Assembly (NCBI GenBank): GCA_964384915.1
Contig: CAYLMA010000007.1
Location: 67,010-131,009, forward strand
Direction: 5' to 3'
Length of the DNA: 64,000 nucleotides
Source: Sulfurimicrobium sp964384915
GTDB lineage: Bacteria > Pseudomonadota > Gammaproteobacteria > Burkholderiales > Sulfuricellaceae
Positions within the stretch are counted from its first letter, which is position 1, and every line of letters begins with the position of its first letter. This document shows, one piece after another, positions 55,392-62,886 of the stretch. The notes under the pieces are model-generated. The model saw nothing but the letters and a program-made list of their open reading frames with translations. It searched no databases and had not been told where the DNA came from. Both the position numbers and the translations under genes were made by a program.

Positions 55392-56160
55392 CGCCCTGCC
55401 CGCTTTCCAGCGCTATCAATACGATTTCGCTGCGCACATCCGTAACCCCAAGGCACATCCCCGCCCGCAGGGCGCGCCCGCGAAGCGCATGAAGGTTTAC
55501 AACGAGTTGTTGTACAACAATCTCGAAGGCTTCCTGCTTGCCTGTTTTCCGGTGCTGCGCAAAGTGTTGGGAAAGCGCAGCTGGGGACGGCTGGTGCGCA
55601 ATTTCTTCGCCGAGTATCGCTGCCGTACCCCGATCTTCCGCCAGATCCCGGAAGAGTTTGTGCGCTACCTCAAGGAAGTGCGCGGCCTGCGCGATGGAGA
55701 TCCGGGGTATCTTTCCGATCTTGCGCATTACGAATGGATAGAGCTGGCGCTGTCCGTCTCTCCCCTGGAAACTGACTGGAGCGGTATCGAGCGCGAGGGA
55801 GACATGCTGGCCGGACGGCCGGTTTTGAATCCGGTGCTGGCCTTGCTGCAATACGCCTATCCCGTGCACCGCATCGGGCCCAAATTCAAGCCCACGCTGG
55901 AGCAAGCCCAAGAGACGCACATCCTGGCATTCCGTACCTGTGAAGATCAAATCCGTTTCATCGAACTCAACCCGGTCAGCGCGCGTCTCGTATCGCTGCT
56001 GCAGCTCCCGGGAATGTCGGGCAACGAGGCCTTGCGGCGCATTGCGGATGAACTGAGCCATCCCGATTCCAAGGCCGTAACAAGCGCTGGCTTAGCCATT
56101 CTGGAAAATCTCAAATCTGAAAAGGCCATTCTGGGCATTTCCGCTGGCTCTTGTGCTTGA
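55384..56160 (+). CDS. hvfC: DUF2063 partner protein (HvfC/BufC-like)
   Basis: HvfC-type proteins form a complex with the DUF692 enzyme and present the precursor peptide. The 258-residue protein has the DUF2063 N-terminal region (FAAHIRNPKAHPRPQGAP, RMKVYNELLYNNLEGFLLAC, FPVLRKVLGKRSWGRLVRNF) and a C-terminal part with HILAFRTCEDQIRFIEL. The ATG at 55384 sits within the end of hvfB. No DoxX-type gene (hvfD) follows, unlike the Haemophilus operon. Confidence 0.9.
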   Translation: MADALPAFQRYQYDFAAHIRNPKAHPRPQGAPAKRMKVYNELLYNNLEGFLLACFPVLRKVLGKRSWGRLVRNFFAEYRCRTPIFRQIPEEFVRYLKEVRGLRDGDPGYLSDLAHYEWIELALSVSPLETDWSGIEREGDMLAGRPVLNPVLALLQYAYPVHRIGPKFKPTLEQAQETHILAFRTCEDQIRFIELNPVSARLVSLLQLPGMSGNEALRRIADELSHPDSKAVTSAGLAILENLKSEKAILGISAGSCA

Positions 56161-56234
56161 GCAATCAGGCCGTACGGTGGAAAATGGGCAATCGGCCAAT
56201 CCCTGGCCTATAGTTATAAACCAGATAACCGCAG

Positions 56235-56269
56235 ATTCTTTACCGCAAAGACGCGAAGGCGCAAAGAAT
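56235..56269. repeat. Small hairpin repeat after hvfC
   Basis: ATTCTTT (56235-56241) and AAAGAAT (56263-56269) form inverted ends around a GC-rich core (ACCGCAAAGACGCGAAGGCG). It lies in the 239-bp hvfC-56400 gap and resembles small intergenic repeats seen in proteobacterial genomes. It lacks a T-run directly after the stem. The rest of the gap holds nothing I recognise. Confidence 0.4.
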
Positions 56270-56399
56270 GCCAGGGCAAGAAACGCTTCTGGCTTTCACT
56301 TGTCTGGTGACGAGTGAGGGTTCCGGCAGCGGATTGTTTTCCTTTAGCGTTTTTTTGTGTTTTAGCGGTTCAATGCGTTTTCTGGGATAAAGATTCCGA

Positions 56400-58568
56400 A
56401 TGGAGAAAATCGTGCCTGATGACGTGACACAAAGCAAACAAAACGCTGGCGCGGCTCACAAGTGGCGCTTCTTCCGGGCCGGTGGATTCGACCAGGTGCA
56501 ACTGGAAACCGGCGCGGATCTGCTGGCGCTCGATCAGTTGGACCAGAAACTTTGGGTCGCGCTCAGCTGCCCGACACGGGGCATAGAATTCGATACCCGC
56601 ACCCTGGACCTGATTGATACGGATGGCGACGGGCATATCCGTGCCCCGGAAATCATCGCGGCAGCAAAATGGGCGGGAGCGCTGCTGAAAAACCCCGATA
56701 TTTTGTTGAAGTGTGAGTGCGCACTTCCTCTGGAATCCATTCGTGACGACACTGATGATGGCGGGCGTATCCTTGCATCGGCGCGGCATATTCTCATCAA
56801 CCTGGGCAAGAGTGAAGCCCAGGCCATCTCGGCGGAAGACACTGCGGACACGGAGAAAATCTTTGCGCAGACGCGCTTCAACGGGGACGGCATCATTCCG
56901 CCGAGCGCGAGCGAGGATGCCGCCGTGCAGCAGGTGATTGCCGAGCTGATCGATTGCCTGGGTGCGGAAGTTGACCGCAGCGGCCAGGATGGGCTGTCCG
57001 AGGCCAGGGCGGCGCAGTTCTTCGAGCAGGCGCGCGCCTTCTCGGACTGGCATGGCATCGCCGAGCAGGATGGCACCATTCTGCTGCTGGGACAGGAAAT
57101 GGAAGCGGCCGCGGCGGCCTATGAAGCGGTGCGCGAGAAAATCGGGGACTATTTCACGCGCTGCAGTCTGGCTGCCTATGACGCCCGCTCCGCGGCGCTG
57201 CTGAATGGCAGCGAGGCCGATTACCAGGCGATCAGCGGCAAGATGTTGTCTGCGGCGAGCGAGGATATCGCGGCGTTTCCATTGGCGGCAATCGGTTCTG
57301 CCAGGGCGCTGCCGCTGGTGATCGGCGTGAACCCCGCCTGGGCTGACAAGGTGGCGGCGTTCAACGCGGCGGTGGTGAAGCCATTGCTGGGGGAAAAAAC
57401 CGCCCTGGCGGAGGAAGAGTGGAGCGATATCCAGGGCCGTTTTTCAGCCTACCAGGCTTGGGCCGGGGCGAAACAGGACTGGGCAGTGGAGAAAATGGGC
57501 CTGGCGCGCATCCGCGAGATTCTTGCCGGACCCTTCGAGACGGCCATAACCGAACTGCTTGCCCGGGACAAGGCGCTCGAGGCTGAGGCCGCCGCCATCG
57601 CCGAAGTGGACAAGCTGGTGCGTTATTGCCGCGATCTGAGTGCACTGGCCAACAATTTTGTTTCCTTCCGCGACTTCTACACCCGCCGCGCCAAGGCCAT
57701 CTTCCAGGCCGGCACGCTATACCTGGATGGCCGCAGCTGCGAACTGTGCGTGCAGGTCACGGATGCCGCGAAACATGCCGCGCTGGCCACTCTGAGCAAG
57801 GTCTGCCTGGTGTATTGCGATTGCGTGCGCGGGGGTGAAACCATGCAGATTGCCGCGGCCTTTACCGCCGGCGATTCCGATCAACTCATGGCGGGCCGCA
57901 ACGGCATTTTTTATGACCGCAAGGGCCGGGACTGGGACGCCACCATCAGCAAGATCATCGAACACCCAATCAGCATCCGCCAGGCATTCTGGTCGCCTTA
58001 CAAGCGCATCGGAAAGATGATCGGCGAGCAGATTCAGAAAATGGCGGCTTCGCGTGCCAAGGCGGCTGAGGACCAGGCCGCCGCATCGATCGGCGCTGCC
58101 GGTCAGAAGGTTGAAAGCGGCAAACCCATCACCGGGCATGCCTTCGATGTGGCCAAGTTTGCCGGCATCTTCGCTGCGATTGGTCTGGCGTTGGGTGCGA
58201 TCGGCACGGCCATCGCCACCCTGGTGACCGGCCTGCTCGGCCTGAAAGCGTGGCAGTTGCCGCTGGCGCTGGCGGGCTTGTTGCTAATCATCTCCGGCCC
58301 TGCCATGGTGCTTGCCTGGCTGAAACTGCGCCAGCGCAATCTGGGACCGATCCTCGATGCCAACGGCTGGGCCGTCAACACCCGAGCCAGGATCAACATC
58401 CCATTCGGCACCGCACTGACGGGCATTGCCCGCCTGCCGGAGGGTGCCGAGCGTTCCCTGGTTGATCCTTTCGCAGAAAAGCGCCGTCCATGGAAAACTT
58501 ATTTCTTCCTGCTGGCACTGGCCGTCGCTCTTGCGTGGATGTGGTGGCGCGGCGTTTTTGCAGCTTGA
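56400..58568 (+). CDS. Unrecognised 722-residue membrane protein with an EF-hand
   Basis: I do not recognise the family. Near the N-terminus is a canonical EF-hand calcium loop, DTDGDGHIRAPE (D73-E84), inside LDLIDTDGDGHIRAPEIIAA. A long, mostly alpha-helical, acidic middle follows (about 90-570). The C-terminal quarter has hydrophobic segments around KFAGIFAAIGLALGAIGTAI and WQLPLALAGLLLIISGPAMV, then a last helix FFLLALAVALAWMWWRG before the end. There is no signal peptide, so the bulk is probably cytoplasmic and anchored at the C-terminus. It has its own upstream gap from hvfC and is followed by the cytochrome cluster. Confidence 0.82.
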   Translation: MEKIVPDDVTQSKQNAGAAHKWRFFRAGGFDQVQLETGADLLALDQLDQKLWVALSCPTRGIEFDTRTLDLIDTDGDGHIRAPEIIAAAKWAGALLKNPDILLKCECALPLESIRDDTDDGGRILASARHILINLGKSEAQAISAEDTADTEKIFAQTRFNGDGIIPPSASEDAAVQQVIAELIDCLGAEVDRSGQDGLSEARAAQFFEQARAFSDWHGIAEQDGTILLLGQEMEAAAAAYEAVREKIGDYFTRCSLAAYDARSAALLNGSEADYQAISGKMLSAASEDIAAFPLAAIGSARALPLVIGVNPAWADKVAAFNAAVVKPLLGEKTALAEEEWSDIQGRFSAYQAWAGAKQDWAVEKMGLARIREILAGPFETAITELLARDKALEAEAAAIAEVDKLVRYCRDLSALANNFVSFRDFYTRRAKAIFQAGTLYLDGRSCELCVQVTDAAKHAALATLSKVCLVYCDCVRGGETMQIAAAFTAGDSDQLMAGRNGIFYDRKGRDWDATISKIIEHPISIRQAFWSPYKRIGKMIGEQIQKMAASRAKAAEDQAAASIGAAGQKVESGKPITGHAFDVAKFAGIFAAIGLALGAIGTAIATLVTGLLGLKAWQLPLALAGLLLIISGPAMVLAWLKLRQRNLGPILDANGWAVNTRARINIPFGTALTGIARLPEGAERSLVDPFAEKRRPWKTYFFLLALAVALAWMWWRGVFAA

Positions 58569-58585
58569 GCCTTTACTTCCATCCG

Positions 58586-58601
58586 TTAAGTTCCTCTTAA
58601 G
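58586..58601 (+). promoter_or_regulatory. Candidate response-regulator box (direct repeat)
   Basis: TTAAG (58586-58590) and CTTAAG (58596-58601) form a TTAAG direct repeat with an 11-bp period and an N5 gap, like PmrA/QseB-type boxes (CTTAAG-N5-CTTAAG). It lies 49 bp before the SHP start codon. The cluster encodes an OmpR/PmrA-type regulator, which makes it a likely binder; that is inference. Confidence 0.6.
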
Positions 58602-58611
58602 AATCGGGCGC

Positions 58612-58649
58612 TACAGTTCTCCCCTACATTGTTTGTAAGGAGAACTGTA
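58612..58649 (+). promoter_or_regulatory. Perfect inverted repeat covering the SHP ribosome binding site
   Basis: TACAGTTCTCC (58612-58622) and GGAGAACTGTA (58639-58649) are perfect 11-bp inverted copies with a 16-nt spacer. The right arm includes the GGAG Shine-Dalgarno and abuts the ATG at 58650. In RNA the hairpin would hide the ribosome binding site; in DNA it could be an operator. Confidence 0.75.
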
Positions 58650-59060
58650 ATGACCCGATTTCTTTTTCTATTTGCCGGCCTGCTGGCCTGTGGCGCGGCC
58701 CAGGCTGCGCCACAGGAGCTACTGCAAAGCTACGCCACCCAGGCAAAGCTGGAAAACTCCCAGTTCCAGGCCTTTTCAGCCACGCGCGGAGAGCAGCTTT
58801 ATCACGCCAAGCGCACGCATAGCAGCGGCAAAACGCTGAGCTGTGCCACCTGCCACACCGACAATCCCAAAGCAGCCGGACGCCATGAGAAAACCGGCAA
58901 GGAAATCCAGCCTCTCGCGCCCGTAGCCAACCGCGAACGCCTGGCAGACACGGCCAAGGTGGAAAAATGGTTCAAGCGCAACTGCCAGGATGTGCTGGAG
59001 CGCGCCTGCAGCGCCCAGGAAAAGGGCGATTTCCTGTCCTACCTGATTTCAATCAAATAG
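58650..59060 (+). CDS. SHP-type cytochrome c (DUF1924)
   Basis: SHP (sphaeroides heme protein) is a small high-spin cytochrome c that can bind O2 and NO. The 136-residue product has a signal peptide (MTRFLFLFAGLLACGAAQA) and one heme-c site, CATCH at C65-H69. The conserved DUF1924 segments are DTAKVEKWFKRNCQDVLERAC and EKGDFLSYLISI. It is followed by a diheme cytochrome and a cytochrome b, its known partners in other bacteria. The GGAG binding site is in a hairpin. Confidence 0.9.
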   Translation: MTRFLFLFAGLLACGAAQAAPQELLQSYATQAKLENSQFQAFSATRGEQLYHAKRTHSSGKTLSCATCHTDNPKAAGRHEKTGKEIQPLAPVANRERLADTAKVEKWFKRNCQDVLERACSAQEKGDFLSYLISIK

Positions 59061-59069
59061 GAGATGGAA

Positions 59070-59558
59070 ATGAAACGCTCAATGATGATTATCAGCCTGC
59101 TGTTCGCCGCATCCGCCTGGGCGGACGGCAACGAGAACCTGGCTCCTGCCGCCAGCAACCTGAAATGGAAGAACGAATGCGGGGCCTGCCACATGGCTTA
59201 CCCCCCTGCCCTGCTGCCGGAGCGCTCATGGCGCAAGATGATGGCGGAACTGGAGCTCCATTTCGGCCAGGATGCCAGCCTGGATGCAGCCAGCGCAAAA
59301 GAAATCACGGATTTTCTGGTAAAAAACAGCGCTGAGCGGGCAGGCGGCAAACGGGCAAAAAAAGTACTGGGCTCCCTCGGCCCTAACGTGGCGCCGCAAA
59401 GGATAAGCGAAACGGCCTGGTTTGTGCGCGAGCATGGCGAGGTGTCCCCGCAAGTCTGGACGCGCCCCAAGATTGGCAGCCCGGCCAATTGCAGCGCCTG
59501 CCATCCGGGCGCTGAACAGGGCAACTATCCGGAACACCAGATCCGCATTCCGCGTTAA
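59070..59558 (+). CDS. Diheme cytochrome c (DHC family)
   Basis: DHC donates electrons to SHP in other bacteria. The 162-residue product has a signal peptide (MKRSMMIISLLFAASAWA) and two heme sites: CGACH (C37-H41) and CSACH (C141-H145). The ATG at 59070 is 6 nt after GGAG, while the ATG at 59064 abuts it, so I chose 59070. The C-terminal 50 residues resemble the extra C-terminus of the adjacent cytochrome b. Confidence 0.92.
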   Translation: MKRSMMIISLLFAASAWADGNENLAPAASNLKWKNECGACHMAYPPALLPERSWRKMMAELELHFGQDASLDAASAKEITDFLVKNSAERAGGKRAKKVLGSLGPNVAPQRISETAWFVREHGEVSPQVWTRPKIGSPANCSACHPGAEQGNYPEHQIRIPR

Positions 59559-59567
59559 GGAGGCGAT

Positions 59568-60440
59568 ATGAAAATCCTGGTATGGGATGTTCCCACCCGA
59601 ATCTTTCACTGGCTGTTTGCCGGGGCATTTGCGGTTGCCTGGCTGACTTCGGATTCGGACAACTGGCGCAACCTTCATGTCTTTGCCGGCTACCTGATGC
59701 TTGGGCTGCTGGGATTCCGCCTGGTCTGGGGCTTCGCCGGCGGGCGCTACGCGCGCTTTGCTTCTTTCCGCTTCAGCCTGAAGGAAGGTATCGCGTACCT
59801 GGTGCAGGTGCTGGCGAGCACGGCCAAGCGCCATATCGGGCACAACCCGGCCGGCAGCTGGGCGGTTTACCTGCTGCTGGCACTGGGCTTGCTGGCCGGA
59901 CTGAGCGGCATGGCCACGCTGGGCGGCCAGGAAGGCCAGGGGCCGCTTGCGCCTTGGGTGCCTTTCTGGGCCGGCGAGACCTTCAAGGAAGTGCACGAGG
60001 CACTGGCAAGCGCCATGCTGGGTGTGGTTGTGCTGCATATCGCCGGCGTGGCGCTGGAAAGCTGGCGCCAGCGCGAGAACCTGCCGCGCGCCATGGTCAC
60101 CGGCCTCAAGGAAGGCGCGCCCGATGCCGCTACATCATCGCGCCATCTGTTCAGCGCGCTGCTATTGATTGTGGCTATAGGCGCTGGCACGGCGGGATAT
60201 TTTTCCGGTACGCCCATTACGGGCGGAGAAGAGGATGCAGGCTATAAGATCAGCCGCTCGATTGATCCACGTGAAACACCGCTGCGCATCACCGAAACCC
60301 CTTATTGGCAAGGCAAGCATCACGACATAGGCGCGGCGGTATGGCAGCAGCCGCAGGTCGGCTCGCGCGCCAATTGCGTGGCTTGCCACCAGGATGCCGA
60401 GAAGAACGCATTTGTCCCCGCCCGGCTGCCTCGTGCATAG
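59568..60440 (+). CDS. Cytochrome b561-type protein fused to a C-terminal heme-c motif
   Basis: The 290-residue protein starts like bacterial cytochrome b561/Ni-hydrogenase b subunits (VWDVPTRIFHWLFAGAFAVA, LHVFAGYLMLGLLGFRLVWG), with four or five membrane helices and conserved histidines for b hemes. After the last helix (about residue 200) comes a periplasmic tail ending in GSRANCVACHQD, a heme-c site at C270-H274. That tail resembles the C-terminal half of the DHC gene product upstream. It probably passes electrons from quinol to DHC and SHP. Confidence 0.9.
   Translation: MKILVWDVPTRIFHWLFAGAFAVAWLTSDSDNWRNLHVFAGYLMLGLLGFRLVWGFAGGRYARFASFRFSLKEGIAYLVQVLASTAKRHIGHNPAGSWAVYLLLALGLLAGLSGMATLGGQEGQGPLAPWVPFWAGETFKEVHEALASAMLGVVVLHIAGVALESWRQRENLPRAMVTGLKEGAPDAATSSRHLFSALLLIVAIGAGTAGYFSGTPITGGEEDAGYKISRSIDPRETPLRITETPYWQGKHHDIGAAVWQQPQVGSRANCVACHQDAEKNAFVPARLPRA
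60264..60277. promoter_or_regulatory. Weak parS-like sequence in the cytochrome b gene
   Basis: GATCCACGTGAAAC keeps one perfect parS half (CACGTGAAAC) but differs from the nearest parS form seen here (GTTCCACGTGAAAC) at one position. It lies inside coding sequence, so the match may be chance. Confidence 0.35.
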
Positions 60441-60490
60441 CATTGCTTGATCGGTTAGACTGGCTTCCGTGCAAACAGGAAAACACCATC

Positions 60491-61150
60491 ATGCGCCTGC
60501 TGCTGGTTGAGGACGACTCCCTGCTCGGCGACGGCGTCCGCGCCGGCCTGCAACAGTCCGGCTTCGTCGTGGACTGGGTGAAGGACGGGCAGGCTGCCAA
60601 GCTGGCGCTGCAAGCAGAGGCCTATGCCTTGGTGGTGCTGGACCTCGGCTTGCCGCGCCTGTCCGGAACGGATTTGCTGAAATGGCTGCGCGCCGCGGGC
60701 AAAGACACCCCGGTGCTCATCCTCACCGCACGGGATACGGTGGCGGACCGGGTCAGCGGCCTCGACGCCGGCGCCGATGACTACCTGATCAAACCCTTCG
60801 ATCTGGACGAGCTGTCGGCCCGAGTCCGCGCCCTGCTGCGGCGTGCCGGCGGACGTGCAGCGCCGGTAATTGTGCACGGCCGGCTGGAAATCGACCCCGC
60901 ATCCCGCCAGGTGACGCTGGCTGGAAAGCCGGTGGAGCTTTCTCCTCGGGAATACGCCATCCTGCTGGTGCTGCTGGAAAGCGCCGGCCGCGCCCTGTCG
61001 CGCGAGCAACTGGAGCAGAGCCTGTATGGCTGGGGCGACGAAGTGGAAAGCAACGCGGTCGAGGTGCATATCCACTATCTGCGCAAGAAACTCGGCACGG
61101 AGCTGATCCGCACCCTGCGCGGGGTGGGTTACCTGGTGGACAAGGCATGA
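60491..61150 (+). CDS. OmpR-family response regulator (QseB/PmrA type)
   Basis: The 219-residue protein has an intact receiver (LLLVEDDSLLGDGV, phospho-acceptor D51 in VVLDLGLPRLSG, K in LIKPFDLDEL) and an OmpR/PhoB winged helix (VELSPREYAILLVLLESAGR, NAVEVHIHYLRKKLG). This is the QseB/PmrA subgroup. Its stop overlaps the kinase start by 4 bp. Being next to the cytochrome genes, it probably controls them; a matching direct repeat lies before SHP. Confidence 0.93.
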   Translation: MRLLLVEDDSLLGDGVRAGLQQSGFVVDWVKDGQAAKLALQAEAYALVVLDLGLPRLSGTDLLKWLRAAGKDTPVLILTARDTVADRVSGLDAGADDYLIKPFDLDELSARVRALLRRAGGRAAPVIVHGRLEIDPASRQVTLAGKPVELSPREYAILLVLLESAGRALSREQLEQSLYGWGDEVESNAVEVHIHYLRKKLGTELIRTLRGVGYLVDKA

Positions 61151-62511
61151 ACTCCCTGCGCACCAAACTGCTGCTTCTGCTCCTTGGCATCAGTTCGGCT
61201 GCCTGGATAGTGACGGCTGTGTTCATCTATTTCGACGCCCACCACGAGATCGACGAGTTGTTCGACGCTCAGCTTGCCCAGTCGGCCCATGTGCTGCTGG
61301 CGCAGGCCGGTCATGACCTCAAGGATGCGCGCGATGACGATGACGATGACGATGATGGCATCGCACGGGAAATTGCCGGCGCAGGCCACAAGTATGAACG
61401 CAAGATCGCCTTCCAGATCCACGATGAGCATGGGCGCCTGCTGCTGCGCTCAGCCAGTGCGCCGGCTGAGCCTTTGGCAAGACAGGAAAATGGCTATGCC
61501 GAAGTCACAATCGAGGGCAAGTCGTGGCGGGTTTATACCCTGAAGGATGCCGAGAACGAAATCCTGGTGCAAGTGGGCGAGCGTCATGAGGTACGCAATG
61601 AACTGGCAGCCTCCGTGGCCCTGCGCCTGCTGCTCCCCTTGGGCGTTACCCTGCCGGTACTGGCCTTGCTGATCTGGGTAGCCGTCGGCCGGGGCTTGAG
61701 TCCCTTGCGGCGCATCGGCCGCGAAGTCGAGCAACGCGATCCCTCCAATCTCGCACCACTGGAAGGGCATGGCGTCCCCGTCGAAATTGCCCCCTTGCTG
61801 CATGCGCTCAATGATCTGCTGGGGCGGCTGGATCGGGCGCTGGAAAGCGAGCGGCGTTTCACCGCCGATGCTGCGCACGAACTGCGCACCCCGCTCGCCG
61901 CGCTCAAAATCCAGGCCCAGGTCGCCCGCCGCGCCGAGAGCGAGGCGCAACGCGTTGCGGCCCTGGACAACCTGATTGTGGGGGTGGACCGCGCGACTCA
62001 TCTGATCGGGCAATTGCTGACCCTGGCGCGGCTGGAGCCGACTGCAGGCGGCACGGTAATGATGGCGAGTTGCGATGTGGCGGCCATTGCCCGCCAGGTG
62101 CTGGCCGACCTGGCCCCGGCTGCCCTGGAAAAGGAAATCGAACTGGAACTGGCCGGCCCCGCTGCGGTCAACATCAAAGGCAATGCCGACATGCTCGCCA
62201 TCCTGCTGCGCAACCTGGTGGATAACGCCATACGCTATACGCCAGGGCATGGGCGGGTGAACGTTTCCTTGCAGGTGGAGCCGGAACGGCTACGGCTGGA
62301 AGTGCTGGATAGCGGGCCGGGCATTCCTGAACAGGAAAGGCAAAGGGTGTTTGACCGCTTTTACCGCATCCTCGGCAGCGAGGCTGCTGGCAGCGGCCTG
62401 GGCCTGTCCATCGTCAAACGCATCGCCGATGTACACGCGGCATCCATCTCCCTGGGCTCCGGTGAGAACGGCATTGGGCTCAGGGTGAGCGTGGAGTTCG
62501 CTTTGAATTGA
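61147..62511 (+). CDS. Sensor histidine kinase (QseC/PmrB type) with a poly-aspartate sensor loop
   Basis: The 454-residue kinase has two membrane helices (about 10-29 and 155-178), the H-box RRFTADAAHELRTPLAALKI, and a complete ATPase (RNLVDNAIRYTP, DSGPGIPEQER, GSGLGLSIVKRI). Between the helices the periplasmic loop holds eight consecutive aspartates (D63-D70), encoded at 61333-61356. Acidic loops in PmrB-like kinases bind metal ions such as Fe3+, so metal sensing is plausible but unproven. It partners the adjacent regulator. Confidence 0.92.
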   Translation: MNSLRTKLLLLLLGISSAAWIVTAVFIYFDAHHEIDELFDAQLAQSAHVLLAQAGHDLKDARDDDDDDDDGIAREIAGAGHKYERKIAFQIHDEHGRLLLRSASAPAEPLARQENGYAEVTIEGKSWRVYTLKDAENEILVQVGERHEVRNELAASVALRLLLPLGVTLPVLALLIWVAVGRGLSPLRRIGREVEQRDPSNLAPLEGHGVPVEIAPLLHALNDLLGRLDRALESERRFTADAAHELRTPLAALKIQAQVARRAESEAQRVAALDNLIVGVDRATHLIGQLLTLARLEPTAGGTVMMASCDVAAIARQVLADLAPAALEKEIELELAGPAAVNIKGNADMLAILLRNLVDNAIRYTPGHGRVNVSLQVEPERLRLEVLDSGPGIPEQERQRVFDRFYRILGSEAAGSGLGLSIVKRIADVHAASISLGSGENGIGLRVSVEFALN

Positions 62512-62886
62512 ACCCGGCAAACGCAGTTGGCTGCAAGGGGTGCCGCGTGAAGGAATTCAGATGCTTGCTTGGCCTGGGTTGCAGGATTATTGTGCTTCAT
62601 TCGCCGTATAAGGCAGCGGGCAAAGAACCTCGCCATGAACGCCCCTGCCAGTAGTGCTACGAAAAATACCCTTGTTGGAGCTAAGTATGTGATTGCAGCA
62701 CAGGTAAAATGGCGGCGGGTGCTTGCGTGGGGGCGTTGCAAATCCATGCAATAACCAGAAATCCACCGTCAATCCAACCTTAAGATTGAAAGAGTAAAAT
62801 GTGTCATAGATTGAACGAAGGGTCATGGAAGCCATGACCGCGCTTTTAACTGGGCATCGTTTTCTAGAAGCGGAGGGGGAAACATT
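62512..62886. other. 375-bp intergenic region without recognisable gene
   Basis: Between the sensor kinase and the diheme cytochrome, short open frames exist on both strands but none has a ribosome binding site or family resemblance. The last 120 bp are AT-richer and probably carry the cytochrome promoter. GGAGGGGG (62872-62879) precedes the cytochrome ATG as its binding site. No terminator hairpin is evident. Confidence 0.5.

Noticed and set aside
62569..62754. 61-codon plus-strand frame in the kinase-cytochrome gap
   Set aside because: No Shine-Dalgarno, no similarity that I recognise, and competing open frames on the other strand.
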